This document shows, one piece after another, positions 44,402 to 53,917 of a DNA stretch of 64,000 nucleotides. A program made the position numbers and the translations under genes. Every line of letters starts with the position of its first letter. Position 1 is the stretch's first letter. The notes below the pieces were generated by a model, which searched no databases, had not been told where the DNA came from, and worked only from the letters and a program-made list of their open reading frames with translations. Origin of the DNA: CAZEMR01 sp964513465 (GTDB lineage Bacteria; Bacteroidota; Ignavibacteria; Kapaibacteriales; UBA2268); assembly GCA_964513465.1 (NCBI GenBank), contig CAZEMR010000003.1, forward strand, positions 1-64,000. Direction: 5' to 3'.

Positions 44402-47400
44402 ATGAAAAATTATTACACAAAATTTATGTCCTTTGCGGCGATGCTGATAGCAGCCGTACTGCTGATGCCAGATACGACCCAGGCTCAGGAATACGTCGAG
44501 ACTCAGATCGACGACGGCAAGGAATACTGGATTGGTGTTCCGCACTGCCGCAAAGAGGAAGGCGAGAAATTCCGCGGCGGATTTCCTATGCAGCTATGGG
44601 TATCTTCGAAAGTGGACACTCGCGTCAACGTAAAAGCTGATTACATTGGTATGGATCAGTTTTACGCTGTCAAGAAAAATGAAATTAAGGTCATCCCGCT
44701 CAATGACGAGCTGATGAACAAAGAATCCGAAGAAATCAAAGACTATGGTATTCAGATCATAGGCGACGACCCGATAAACGTAGTTGTGTATCTTTCCTAT
44801 CAGTGGTCGGGCGAGGCCTATCGCTGCATTCCGGTGGAATGGCTCGGCAAAAAATATGTCACATTCAACCTATATCTGGATAAAACAGATGATTACAGGC
44901 CTCCGCAATTTTTGATTGTGGCCACCAAGAACAATACACGCGTTTCTTATATACCCAGCGGAAACACTGTAAAACACGACGCCGGCAGAAAAGTCGACAT
45001 TACTCTGAACCAGGGCCAGACCTATCTGGTCGAAGGCCGCATGACTCCCGGTATGGTACACATGGACCAGACAGACCTCAGTGGTACTCTGATTCAGTCC
45101 ACCGAGCCGATCGCAGTGATCTCCGGTCATACCAAAGGCGCTTTCCCGCGCTATCAGTCTCATATGCTTGGGCGCGCTGCAAACTTTATGCGCAATATGC
45201 TTACCGAGATGCTCTGGCCTACCGAGCTGCTTGGCAAGAAGTATATCTCCGCTCCTATCCTTTATAAAAACAGAAAACGCGGCGTTTCGCCCGACGATAA
45301 AGGCGATCTGATGCGCTTTATTGCTACCGAAAATGGCACAGACATCTACAGAATGCGCCAGGACGGTACCGGCGAAATGCTTATGTGGACCGGCCTCGAT
45401 CGCGGCGAATGGCGCGACATCGTCACCCAGGAAGATGCCGCCATGTATACAGCGAACAAACCTATCGCAGTTGCACAGTATGGCAAAACCTGGTGGGACC
45501 ACGAAGTAACACCGATCATCGGCAAAGACGACAAACCGCAGAACCCCAGCCGTAACGGACAGGGTATGCTTATTACACTTGCTCCTATCGAGCGGTGGTG
45601 CACCTATGCCGCATTCAAATCGCCCGAAGGCATCGACAACTTCTTCTATATGACGTTTAAAGACGGCACAATGGACAAGATCAAATTCGACGGCCAGTCT
45701 CTGCTCGCCAAATTCGGATCCGCTGTGAAACCGATCAAAGGTACGCCTTATGTATATCTGGCCACCGAGATCGGCATCGGCGACCACTGGATCGAATCCA
45801 TCGATGATGATGCACGTTTCGCAGCTTATGCATATGGCAACTGGGACTATTGTAAAGACGGCTTTGCGTATGGCTATCCGGTTGGTATCAACTATGCCAC
45901 CCCCTGCGAAGACAGCCTTTACGTAACAGACGTCATGACCTGCGGTAATGTAGAGGGCAATGGCTATGCAGTTGCGCTCACTGACGAAACCGAATGCGTC
46001 GGCCTCTTCAGAATGACCGTAGAAGATGCCCTCAATTATACATTCGATGACCACGACTTCGAAAAATTCGACAAAGAAGCCCATTTTACGCTGAATATCA
46101 ACAATCCGAACGACTCCGCTTATGCGAAAGTCCGGATTATGACTCTTTCGGCAAAAGAAATTACAAAAGAATATATCTATCAGCCCGAAAAGGTCAAAGC
46201 CGACCCGACCCTCCTCGACTTCGGCGTACTCAAAGCCAACGAAGAGGTTTGCAAAACTCTTACCCTTACTAACCCGGGCAATACAAATGCAACAATCAAC
46301 GACATCCGTCTGAAAGACGAAACCGTATACTTTACATATGATACGGACGATCTGCCCGTAACTCTGGCTCCCGGCGAAACCAAAGAGATCGAAATCTGCG
46401 CACTTTCACCCGAATTGCTCGACTATACAGTCCGCGATTCCGTCATCGTCGACCTTAGCTGCTATTCGCGTCCGGTCGCCGAACTCAGATTCAAAATGGG
46501 CGAGCCCGTTGTCTGGATCAGCGACGCTGACTGGGGCGAAGTACCCGTTGGTGAAGAAAGAGCACAGAAGGTACAGATCGTCAATCAGGCAAAACTCCCG
46601 GTCGAAATTTACTCGATCACATGGGACGACCACGACCACTTCACCCGCGTGGAAGGTCTTAACTTCCCGCTCGTAGTTGAAGCAGGCACACCATTTGAAT
46701 TCACTGCTTATTACAAGCCGGATGCTCCGGGCAACAACGACTATACCCGCGCAACATTCGAAGCTAATACAAACAAAGATAAGCTCTATTCGGACTGGAA
46801 CGGTACCGGTATCACAGCCGGCCCGGTAATTACCGGATACGACTGGCAATTCCGCCGCGTTCTCCGTGGCGACCAGTTCGACCCGGTCGACCAGACTGTT
46901 GGTTACGAAGGCGAAATTACAATCAGCAACAGCGGTAACTCCGCACTCGACGTTGTAAGCGTACATATCGAAAACAACGACGAAAGCATCTTCGAAATCG
47001 CACGCGACGTCACAATCCCGGCACAGCTTCAGCCCGGCGAAACAATCACAATCGATGCATGGTTCTTCCCGAAAGATGAAGTATCATACGAATCGACTGT
47101 CGTATTCAAAGCTTCGTTCGAAGGCACAACCAAATCCGCCAACGCCAAGCTGCAGGGTATTGGCCAGCTTCCGCACGTCGAAATGACCGGCTATGAATTC
47201 ACAACACCGCTCGAGCAGGGCCAGTCGGCAACAAGCGATGAGCCTTACTTCAAGAACCTGGTTATGAGCCAGTTCCCGATGGAACTGACCGTTTTCGATC
47301 TGCGCATCGAAGGTCCGGATGCAAATGCATTCGAAATCGACCCGCAATTCTATATCGATAATCCGTTTAATATTACAATGACGCCGGATGAAGTAATCAA

Positions 47401-48634
47401 TATTCCGGTGAAATTCACAGCTATTCACAATGGCAAACACACAGCAAGACTGGTAATCGACGACGACGCTCCCGAAAATCCGAATCCCGAACTCATCGGT
47501 TATGGATTCATGCAGGGACTCGAAACTACCAATCATGACTTTGGCACAATCTTTAAAACATTGTCCAAATCCGGACAGGTTAGCCTGACCAATACCGGTA
47601 CTATCGACGCAACAATCACCGAGCCGCTGATGATCGAAGGCGATGGCGCCAACTACTTTACAATTCGCGGCTGGAAAACCGAAAATACCGGTCTTGATAA
47701 TCCGGCAGTGCCGTTCGATCTCGAACCCGGCGATAAACTCATCGTCGACGTCGACTTTATGCCGATGGAAGCCGAAACATACGACGCATACATCGAATAT
47801 ACTACCTCCGCTGGCAACGCCCAGTCGAGCCTGACCGGCAAAGGTATGGAATTCAGAATGATCGCAAGAATTCCCAAAGATAAATACGTCGCAATCCCCG
47901 GCGAAAAAGTCGAGATAGAATTCATGATCGATCCTCATTCGGAGGAAGCCAAAGCTCTGGAACAGGCAAATATCACCGAATTCAAAGCTAAGGTTTATTT
48001 CAACGAAGGTAACTTACCGAACGATCTGATGCTCATCTATCCTGACGTGGCCAATGCCAATGACATCATAACCAATGGCACAATGACCGACGGCTGGACA
48101 GTCGCCGACCAGTATCCGAGGATCGTCGAAGACGACGGCTATCTGATCGTGAAATTCGAAAACGACGAACCGCTCAAGGGCAGCGGAGTACTCTTCAAGT
48201 TCAACATGTTCACATATCTAAGCGATATTACAACTGTTGACGTACCCTGCGAATTCCTGCCCCAGGGCGTTTCCGCAAACTATACGATTGTCGAAAACGA
48301 ACCCGGCGATATCAAAATCCAGCCGGTCTGCGTCAACGACCTTCGTCTGATCGTAACAACGGGCGCAAAATACAACCTGTTCGACGCTACGCCGAATCCG
48401 GTCAGCTCGCTTACAACGATCAAATACTCGATCGGTATCAAAGCTCATACTTCGCTTTCGCTCTATAACTCCAACGGCGAGAAAGTCACAGAACTCGTCT
48501 CCGGACATCAGCAGCCTGGCGTTTATGAAGTTGATATCGACGTCAGCAAACTCGGAATCGGTTCGGGCTCATATTACTATCGCCTCGAATCAGGTCCGTT
48601 CGAATCGACAAAACCGATGGTTATCGTTAAATAA
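44402..48634 (+). CDS. large secreted protein: IgGFc-binding domain, choice-of-anchor D repeats, cohesin-like domain, T9SS sorting domain
   Basis: The 1410-residue protein has a signal peptide ending in TTQAQ. Residues about 35-490 resemble the IgGFc-binding domain (GKEYWIGVPHC, SHMLGRAANFMRNML, LLGKKYISAPI). About five Ig-like choice-of-anchor D/ASH-type repeats follow (for example DFGVLKANEEVCKTLTLTNP, DWGEVPVGEERAQKVQIVNQ, DFGTIFKTLSKSGQVSLTNT), then a cohesin-like region (about 1155-1310) and a C-terminal T9SS domain with DATPNPVSSLTTIKYSI. It is probably a long surface adhesin or fibre. Codon use favours ATC/ATT over ATA more than in most neighbours, as in highly expressed genes. I choose ATG 44402 with GGAG upstream; GTG 44393 would add three residues. 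Confidence 0.9.
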   Translation: MKNYYTKFMSFAAMLIAAVLLMPDTTQAQEYVETQIDDGKEYWIGVPHCRKEEGEKFRGGFPMQLWVSSKVDTRVNVKADYIGMDQFYAVKKNEIKVIPLNDELMNKESEEIKDYGIQIIGDDPINVVVYLSYQWSGEAYRCIPVEWLGKKYVTFNLYLDKTDDYRPPQFLIVATKNNTRVSYIPSGNTVKHDAGRKVDITLNQGQTYLVEGRMTPGMVHMDQTDLSGTLIQSTEPIAVISGHTKGAFPRYQSHMLGRAANFMRNMLTEMLWPTELLGKKYISAPILYKNRKRGVSPDDKGDLMRFIATENGTDIYRMRQDGTGEMLMWTGLDRGEWRDIVTQEDAAMYTANKPIAVAQYGKTWWDHEVTPIIGKDDKPQNPSRNGQGMLITLAPIERWCTYAAFKSPEGIDNFFYMTFKDGTMDKIKFDGQSLLAKFGSAVKPIKGTPYVYLATEIGIGDHWIESIDDDARFAAYAYGNWDYCKDGFAYGYPVGINYATPCEDSLYVTDVMTCGNVEGNGYAVALTDETECVGLFRMTVEDALNYTFDDHDFEKFDKEAHFTLNINNPNDSAYAKVRIMTLSAKEITKEYIYQPEKVKADPTLLDFGVLKANEEVCKTLTLTNPGNTNATINDIRLKDETVYFTYDTDDLPVTLAPGETKEIEICALSPELLDYTVRDSVIVDLSCYSRPVAELRFKMGEPVVWISDADWGEVPVGEERAQKVQIVNQAKLPVEIYSITWDDHDHFTRVEGLNFPLVVEAGTPFEFTAYYKPDAPGNNDYTRATFEANTNKDKLYSDWNGTGITAGPVITGYDWQFRRVLRGDQFDPVDQTVGYEGEITISNSGNSALDVVSVHIENNDESIFEIARDVTIPAQLQPGETITIDAWFFPKDEVSYESTVVFKASFEGTTKSANAKLQGIGQLPHVEMTGYEFTTPLEQGQSATSDEPYFKNLVMSQFPMELTVFDLRIEGPDANAFEIDPQFYIDNPFNITMTPDEVINIPVKFTAIHNGKHTARLVIDDDAPENPNPELIGYGFMQGLETTNHDFGTIFKTLSKSGQVSLTNTGTIDATITEPLMIEGDGANYFTIRGWKTENTGLDNPAVPFDLEPGDKLIVDVDFMPMEAETYDAYIEYTTSAGNAQSSLTGKGMEFRMIARIPKDKYVAIPGEKVEIEFMIDPHSEEAKALEQANITEFKAKVYFNEGNLPNDLMLIYPDVANANDIITNGTMTDGWTVADQYPRIVEDDGYLIVKFENDEPLKGSGVLFKFNMFTYLSDITTVDVPCEFLPQGVSANYTIVENEPGDIKIQPVCVNDLRLIVTTGAKYNLFDATPNPVSSLTTIKYSIGIKAHTSLSLYNSNGEKVTELVSGHQQPGVYEVDIDVSKLGIGSGSYYYRLESGPFESTKPMVIVK

Positions 48635-48655
48635 TCATCAGAAATAATCCACTCC

Positions 48656-48689
48656 AAAGGCTGTCCGGCTAGTTCGGGCAGCCTTTTTT
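48656..48689 (+). terminator. rho-independent terminator of the large surface protein
   Basis: AAAGGCTGTCCG (48656-48667) pairs with CGGGCAGCCTTT (48675-48686) with one G-U pair, and the 3' arm continues into Ts (six in total). Confidence 0.93.
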
Positions 48690-48751
48690 GTGCAATAATA
48701 TCCTTTGAAATTAGTTATATATATGGTTGAATAATTAACACATACGGCAAA

Positions 48752-49780
48752 ATGATCGACTATAATAAATTAAACGAAACATACACAAACGACGGTATTT
48801 ACGCGCTTCAGCTCGAAATCGGGGATATTTGCTACCAGGGCTGCTCTTATTGTTACATGAACGCAGTCCCGGAGGAAATCAATAAATTATCAGATGATAA
48901 AATTCGCGAAATCCTCTTTGACTCAACTGATCTCGGCATCACCGCTATCGAATGGCTCGGCGGAGAACCTCTGATCAGGCCGTCCGTATTCGAACACATG
49001 GAGCTCGCCCGCAATCTCGGTCTGCGTAATAATATGTGGACAGGCGGCCTCCCCTTTGCCGACCCCGCGATTCTGCGACGCACAGCAGTGCTGGCCGATC
49101 CGGGGCTCATCTCGGTGCATTGCAGCACCGTCAATCCGGATATATATAAATTGCTGCATCCGGCGAATCCGGTCGAGGATATGCACACAATAATCAATTC
49201 CGTGCGCAATCTGCTCGGGCTGGGCTATCCGGCGGAAAATATTTTGAATTCGGTTACATTCACCGGACTTCAGCCCGCGTCGGATATGATCGAAACAATC
49301 GACTTCTTCGAGCGCGAATTCGGAGTGATGACCTCAATAAATGTATATCACACATATCTGCGGCCGGGACAGAGCGACAGCGACCTCGCGCGATTCATCC
49401 CCTCGGAGGGCGACGTCGCACGCGTGCATAAACGCTGGAAGCTGCAGACCGGCGCTCGCGAAATGCCGATGAACTGCGTCAATAAGCAGTACTGCTCGGC
49501 CACGGCGGCGGTGCTATCCAACGGCAGCGTCACCGGATGCGCCACCATCCGCGAACCCGGCGCACCAAACGTCAACCGCGACGGCAGGCTCAGCGAAATC
49601 GTCGATCGCCACCGCGACCATCTTATATTTAAGTATTTCAAAAACGAGGAGAATCTGCCGGAAGACTGCCGGCAGTGCTCGATAGCCTCGGAGTGCTGGG
49701 GATGCCGATCGCGCGCGTATGCTGCCGGACTGGGGCTGTATTCGAAGGATCCGCGCTGCTTTAAATATAATCACAAATAA
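48752..49780 (+). CDS. second radical SAM/SPASM-domain protein
   Basis: The 342-residue protein has the cluster motif CYQGCSYC (Cys27, Cys31, Cys34), the WLGGEPLIRP motif that contacts SAM, and a C-terminal SPASM-type region with NCVNKQYCSA, GSVTGCATIREPG and CRQCSIASECWGC (CX2CX5CX2C), then a last Cys in KDPRCFKY. This is the pattern of peptide- or protein-modifying radical SAM enzymes. Its length and layout resemble the enzyme at 3027, but the SPASM spacing differs by one residue. It is a single-gene unit: the upstream gene ends in a terminator and tRNA-Leu follows. I found no short precursor peptide frame in the flanking 100-base gaps, so its substrate must be elsewhere. Confidence 0.85.
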   Translation: MIDYNKLNETYTNDGIYALQLEIGDICYQGCSYCYMNAVPEEINKLSDDKIREILFDSTDLGITAIEWLGGEPLIRPSVFEHMELARNLGLRNNMWTGGLPFADPAILRRTAVLADPGLISVHCSTVNPDIYKLLHPANPVEDMHTIINSVRNLLGLGYPAENILNSVTFTGLQPASDMIETIDFFEREFGVMTSINVYHTYLRPGQSDSDLARFIPSEGDVARVHKRWKLQTGAREMPMNCVNKQYCSATAAVLSNGSVTGCATIREPGAPNVNRDGRLSEIVDRHRDHLIFKYFKNEENLPEDCRQCSIASECWGCRSRAYAAGLGLYSKDPRCFKYNHK

Positions 49781-49790
49781 TCGAAAATAG

Positions 49791-49822
49791 TTTGGCCGGA
49801 AGCGCAATAATTCTTAATTTTG
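49791..49822 (+). promoter_or_regulatory. Bacteroidota-type promoter of tRNA-Leu
   Basis: TTTG (49791-49794) and TAATTTTG (49815-49822) are separated by 20 bases and match the -33/-7 consensus TTTG-N19-TAnnTTTG. The tRNA begins 58 bases further on. Confidence 0.68.
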
Positions 49823-49880
49823 TACGTGATTATAAATCTGGAAACACAATTGATATATTGAATAAGCGAGCAATCGCAAA

Positions 49881-49963
49881 GCCCGGATGGCGGAACTGGT
49901 AGACGCGCTGTATTCAGGGTGCAGTGTCCAATGGGCGTGGAGGTTCGAATCCTCTTCCGGGCA
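49881..49963 (+). tRNA. tRNA-Leu (anticodon CAG)
   Basis: The 83-base sequence folds as a class II tRNA: acceptor GCCCGGA/TCCGGGC, D loop with AACTGGTAGAC, anticodon stem CTGTA/TGCAG (one G-U pair) around loop TTCAGGG with anticodon CAG, a long variable arm (TGTCCAATGGGCG) and the T arm GAGGTTCGAATCCTC. CCA is not encoded. A promoter lies upstream and a terminator just after. Confidence 0.95.
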
Positions 49964-49973
49964 CCCCAAATCG

Positions 49974-50003
49974 AAGGGATGGATTAATTTCCATCCCTTT
50001 TTT
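49974..50003 (+). terminator. rho-independent terminator of tRNA-Leu
   Basis: A perfect ten-pair stem AAGGGATGGA/TCCATCCCTT around a six-base loop runs into TTTT. Confidence 0.92.
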
Positions 50004-50048
50004 GTGTTCATATAATTATTTTTCGCCGAATGATTTGCCTGCCCCCGG

Positions 50049-52283
50049 TTACTCCGATTTGACCAGCGGTATTGTTGACGAAAACTTGTTTGATATAACT
50101 CGCAAGAAATATATACCTTCAGACAGTCCGGCTGTGGATACGCGCTGCCCTTGATTATGCATAGCAAACTCTTTGACCAGTCTTCCCTGGTTGTCGTACA
50201 ATCCGATATGAAACGGCGTCGAGTCTTCACGGATTGCGATGTTAATATATTCATTGAACGGATTAGGCCCGACACTTATCTTTTCCATCTTTTCGTCCTC
50301 GCTGACCGACACAATTTTATCGATCGGCACGGCTAATATGGTAAACGAATGCGGCGGAAATGTATAAACATTGTTAAGTGCGATCGTATTGCGCCGCACT
50401 TTGATTTTATCGGGATCGGCCGGTGTGTTCGCGTCCAGATAGCTTTCCGATTCGAGCGAATACTTAATTACATCGACATCCGGGGTTTTGCCGTAAAGAT
50501 TAATAAAGGTTTTCATCGAATCGCGCGGATGTTTATTAAGGAAATTGATAAAAAGGCTATCTTCGGTTTTGGTGGCGGCGACATCCAAATATGGCACATT
50601 TTTGTACCTGAACATCCATCTGATCTCTGGTACGTCGTAGTCGCTGCAAATCACTTCGCTTTCCACGAGTTGGCTGCCGACGTGGTGGCGCGCCATGAGG
50701 CAGGCCAGATATGACGGAGTGCGATAGTAAATTCGGCGTCCATCGATATTAAACTTCCTTAAGGTATGGCATGCGAAAGTTTTTTCCATTATTTCTACTT
50801 TGTCGGACTTTCGGATAACCGAATTATACTGCGAAGCCATCCACAGGCCGTTTTCCAGACTGCCGCCCCGGCGCGCAGTGTCGATACCCCATTCGTACCC
50901 GTCGGCATTGTATTCCGACCATATTTCGGTTATACCCTGAGTCATTTCGTCTTCCACTCCGTGTTCTCGCATCCATTGATACACCGAATCTATCATATCT
51001 TCGGTAACCAAATTGCCACACATCTGAGTGAGATATAAATCCTCATCTTCGGCCTGATCAATCGGCTTTTGCGGATGCGCCCAATGCCATCCGTAAACAT
51101 CACAATCGGATCCGACTTCGGTTAATATCGTATCCACAAAAGATTTCCCGTGCCAAATATCACCGCTGATAATACATGTAATAGAAGGATCGACTGCTTT
51201 CATGGCTTTGTAATGATCCACAAATCCGCTGCCATAGTTACTGGGATTTTCCCATATTTCATTGCCGATTTCCCATATCTTCACGTCATAAGGCTCAGGA
51301 TGGCCGTGGTCGGCGCGCAATCCGCCATAAGGGGTGTTTTGGCTGCTATTGCAGTATTCCACTATCGCAGCCGATTCCGAGGGAACGCTGTTTAGAAAAT
51401 AGACTGTGATGTGGGGTTCGGCGCCAATGTCCCTGCACAAATCAATAAATTCATGGATGCCAAAATCGAGTCTCTCGTTTTCAAATCCTTTGTTCACCCT
51501 CCTTTGGTCAATCGCACCGACTGCCATTTCCCAGCGATAACTCGAATATTCAACAAACCACCCTCCGGGATACCTCATTGCGGTAGGCTGCCATTCCATA
51601 AATAAATCATAATATTCACGGCGAATACCGTTGATATTATCTGCCGGCATGATCGAGGCTTCGTCAAGATCAAGCCTGCCCGAACCTTCGAAGTATATCA
51701 CCAGCTTGACCCGCTTATGACCCTCGATTAGTGGGATTGTGCCAGAAAGCTTTGTCCAGGTTTGTCCGGCATGGCCAATACTCATTTTGTGGAGAGTATC
51801 TGAATCTTCCGATAATATTTTCACTTTTACTTCGCCGACTGTTTCCTCGCCGCGTGCATAAACATAAAAATCGTACGGAACTTCTGTATTGTTCCTGAAT
51901 ATCTGCGAAACACCGGCTTCGCCGAATGCTTCTTGCTTGAATATTCTTTGATAATAGACAGCATTTCTGTTGTAACCGCCTTCCAGTGTTATCCAATATA
52001 CTCCCTCGTCCACATCTTTCAGATAGCGCTCCCAATATGTCGACACTCCATTTGCATTGCCCGGAAAATCGAACCCCCTGTTGTAAAATTCCTGCGCCCA
52101 CATCCGTCCTGTGCCATTTTGGAAAGCGTTGTAAAACTCAATAAAATTGCCAAACAAAAGAGGAGAAACCTTTTGGTAAGCTGGTTGGTCTAATTTAAGA
52201 TTTACAAATGCGTTTTGAGTTTTGGAATAAGCGAATGATAAATTTAATATTAATACAAGAACAAACAATTTTATTACAGTCAC
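50049..52283 (-). CDS. secreted GH51-like glycosidase (alpha-L-arabinofuranosidase type) with T9SS sorting domain
   Basis: The 744-residue protein begins with a signal peptide (KLFVLVLILNLSFAYS), then an N-terminal carbohydrate-binding-like beta domain (about 100-215). A TIM-barrel follows with MRYPGGWFVEYSS, the acid/base Glu342 in KIWEIGNEIWENP and the likely nucleophile Glu457 in TEIWSEYNADG. This matches clan GH-A arabinofuranosidases (GH51). A C-terminal beta domain leads into a T9SS domain with VGPNPFNEYINIAI and SEGIYFLRVIS. It should release arabinose or a related sugar outside the cell. It starts at GTG 52283 with GAAGG upstream. No other polysaccharide genes are adjacent. Confidence 0.86.
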   Translation of the reverse strand: MTVIKLFVLVLILNLSFAYSKTQNAFVNLKLDQPAYQKVSPLLFGNFIEFYNAFQNGTGRMWAQEFYNRGFDFPGNANGVSTYWERYLKDVDEGVYWITLEGGYNRNAVYYQRIFKQEAFGEAGVSQIFRNNTEVPYDFYVYARGEETVGEVKVKILSEDSDTLHKMSIGHAGQTWTKLSGTIPLIEGHKRVKLVIYFEGSGRLDLDEASIMPADNINGIRREYYDLFMEWQPTAMRYPGGWFVEYSSYRWEMAVGAIDQRRVNKGFENERLDFGIHEFIDLCRDIGAEPHITVYFLNSVPSESAAIVEYCNSSQNTPYGGLRADHGHPEPYDVKIWEIGNEIWENPSNYGSGFVDHYKAMKAVDPSITCIISGDIWHGKSFVDTILTEVGSDCDVYGWHWAHPQKPIDQAEDEDLYLTQMCGNLVTEDMIDSVYQWMREHGVEDEMTQGITEIWSEYNADGYEWGIDTARRGGSLENGLWMASQYNSVIRKSDKVEIMEKTFACHTLRKFNIDGRRIYYRTPSYLACLMARHHVGSQLVESEVICSDYDVPEIRWMFRYKNVPYLDVAATKTEDSLFINFLNKHPRDSMKTFINLYGKTPDVDVIKYSLESESYLDANTPADPDKIKVRRNTIALNNVYTFPPHSFTILAVPIDKIVSVSEDEKMEKISVGPNPFNEYINIAIREDSTPFHIGLYDNQGRLVKEFAMHNQGQRVSTAGLSEGIYFLRVISNKFSSTIPLVKSE

Positions 52284-52371
52284 AATTGATCCTTCATATC
52301 ATTATCGCAGAATTCTATTCCACACAATATAATATTATTTTCACAAATAATAATGATTGAATTTGAATATA

Positions 52372-53739
52372 CTACTTCCCATACTTGGTAAGTTTATAGC
52401 GGAGCGTGCGCTCGGAGATATTCAATAATTCAGCGGCTTTGGATTGGTTGCCTCCGGTCTGGTCGAGCGCTTTTTCGATCATCTGCCGCTCGAGCTGCTC
52501 GACCTTTTCGTTCAGATCGCCGACGCTTATTTCGCCAATTTCGGATTCGCCGGATAAGGCATTCCCCTTTTTTACATAATCCGGCAGATCTTCGAGCGTG
52601 ATTACTTCCTCGCGGGTGAGCACCACCGCGCGCTGGATGATATTCTCGAGTTCGCGCACATTGCCCGGAAAATCATATTTCATCAGCGCGTCGCGGGCCT
52701 CTTTGGATAGCGAAGCCACATCTTTTTTGTTCATACCTGCGAATTTCTCCAAAAAACGGTCGATCAGCGGCGGAATGTCGAGCCGGCGGCTGCGAAGCGG
52801 CGGGATGTCGATATTGACCACGTTGAATCGGTAATATAAATCCTCGCGGAATTCGCCTTCGCGGATCATTTTCTCGAGGTTACGGTTGGTGGCGGTGATA
52901 ATTCGCACATCCGGGCGGATTACTTTGTTGCTGCCCAGGCGCATGATTTCGCCGAACTGCACCGCACGCAGCAACTTGACCTGGATCATGAGCGGGATAT
53001 CCCCCACCTCGTCGATGAAAAGTGTGCCGCCGTCGGCTTCCTCAAATTTGCCGGTTCGCTGGCGGTCTGCACTGGTGAATGCCCCCTTTTCGTGGCCGAA
53101 TAGCTCGCTCTCGAACAGGGTGTCGGGCATGGCCGCGCAATTGACTACGACGAAAGGCCTATCGGCGCGGTCGCTGGACTGATGTATCGCGCGGGCGATC
53201 AGCTCTTTGCCGGTGCCGGATTCGCCGCGGATAAGCACCGAAGCTTTCGATGGCGCCACCCGTGCGGCAATATTCAGCACCTGCTGCATTTCGCGGCTTT
53301 CGGCGACAATATTATCAAACGAGAGCTTTTCGTCGATGCGTTCTCGCATTGCTTCGTTTTCGCTGATTATATATATTCGCTCTTTGGCGCGGCCGATGAT
53401 TTCCATTAATTCATCAAGTTCCAAAGGCTTCTGCAGGTAATCAAAGGCGCCTGTTTTCATCAGGCCGACCGCGCTGTCTATTCTGCCGAATGCTGTCATG
53501 ATTATCACCGGCACAATCGGATTGATTTCGCGCACATGCCGCAGGACGTCCTCTCCCGACAGGTCGGGCATTTTGAAGTCAGTAATTACAATATCAATAT
53601 TATCATTGCGGAATAATTCAACGCCCTGCGATCCGGAATCGGCGACTATTACGTTGAAATTCTGTTTTTGGAGGAATCCGGCGAGCGCCTCGCGCTGTGA
53701 TTTTTCGTCGTCTATCAGCAGTATATTCAGCTTTGTCAT
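52372..53739 (-). CDS. sigma-54-dependent response regulator (NtrC family)
   Basis: The 455-residue protein has a receiver domain (about 4-120; IDDEKSQREAL, phospho-Asp in VITDFKMPDLSG, the KPLELDEL end), a sigma-54 AAA+ domain (about 140-370; Walker A GESGTGKE, the sigma-54 contact GAFTSA, Walker B GGTLFIDEVGD, the R-finger region REDLYYRFNV) and a Fis-type helix-turn-helix (GGNQSKAAELLNISERTLRY). It activates sigma-54 promoters when phosphorylated. A partner kinase is not adjacent. It reads as a single gene; 88 bases separate it from the glycosidase downstream. Confidence 0.96.
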   Translation of the reverse strand: MTKLNILLIDDEKSQREALAGFLQKQNFNVIVADSGSQGVELFRNDNIDIVITDFKMPDLSGEDVLRHVREINPIVPVIIMTAFGRIDSAVGLMKTGAFDYLQKPLELDELMEIIGRAKERIYIISENEAMRERIDEKLSFDNIVAESREMQQVLNIAARVAPSKASVLIRGESGTGKELIARAIHQSSDRADRPFVVVNCAAMPDTLFESELFGHEKGAFTSADRQRTGKFEEADGGTLFIDEVGDIPLMIQVKLLRAVQFGEIMRLGSNKVIRPDVRIITATNRNLEKMIREGEFREDLYYRFNVVNIDIPPLRSRRLDIPPLIDRFLEKFAGMNKKDVASLSKEARDALMKYDFPGNVRELENIIQRAVVLTREEVITLEDLPDYVKKGNALSGESEIGEISVGDLNEKVEQLERQMIEKALDQTGGNQSKAAELLNISERTLRYKLTKYGK

Positions 53740-53917
53740 TGGGTTTTCGCATTATTGGGTAATAAAGATATTGATAAAAACGTGCGATATTTCGCTGAAT
53801 TGCTCAATTTATTAAATTAATAATTTTGCAGTGCAAATCAGAAATTTCTTTAAAAATTACCGGTATAATGATATGTTGTGATTTGATTTCGGGCAAATTT
53901 GACACTGGAAAGCATAA

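Noticed and set aside
44870..46084. A 404-codon open frame on the minus strand inside the large surface-protein gene
   Set aside because: It mirrors the strong plus-strand gene, has no ribosome site or recognisable domain, and its composition (many His, Cys and Ile) is that of an antisense shadow.
49814..50275. A 153-codon minus-strand frame covering tRNA-Leu
   Set aside because: It runs through the tRNA, its terminator and the end of the glycosidase gene; the coding look comes from the reverse of the tRNA.
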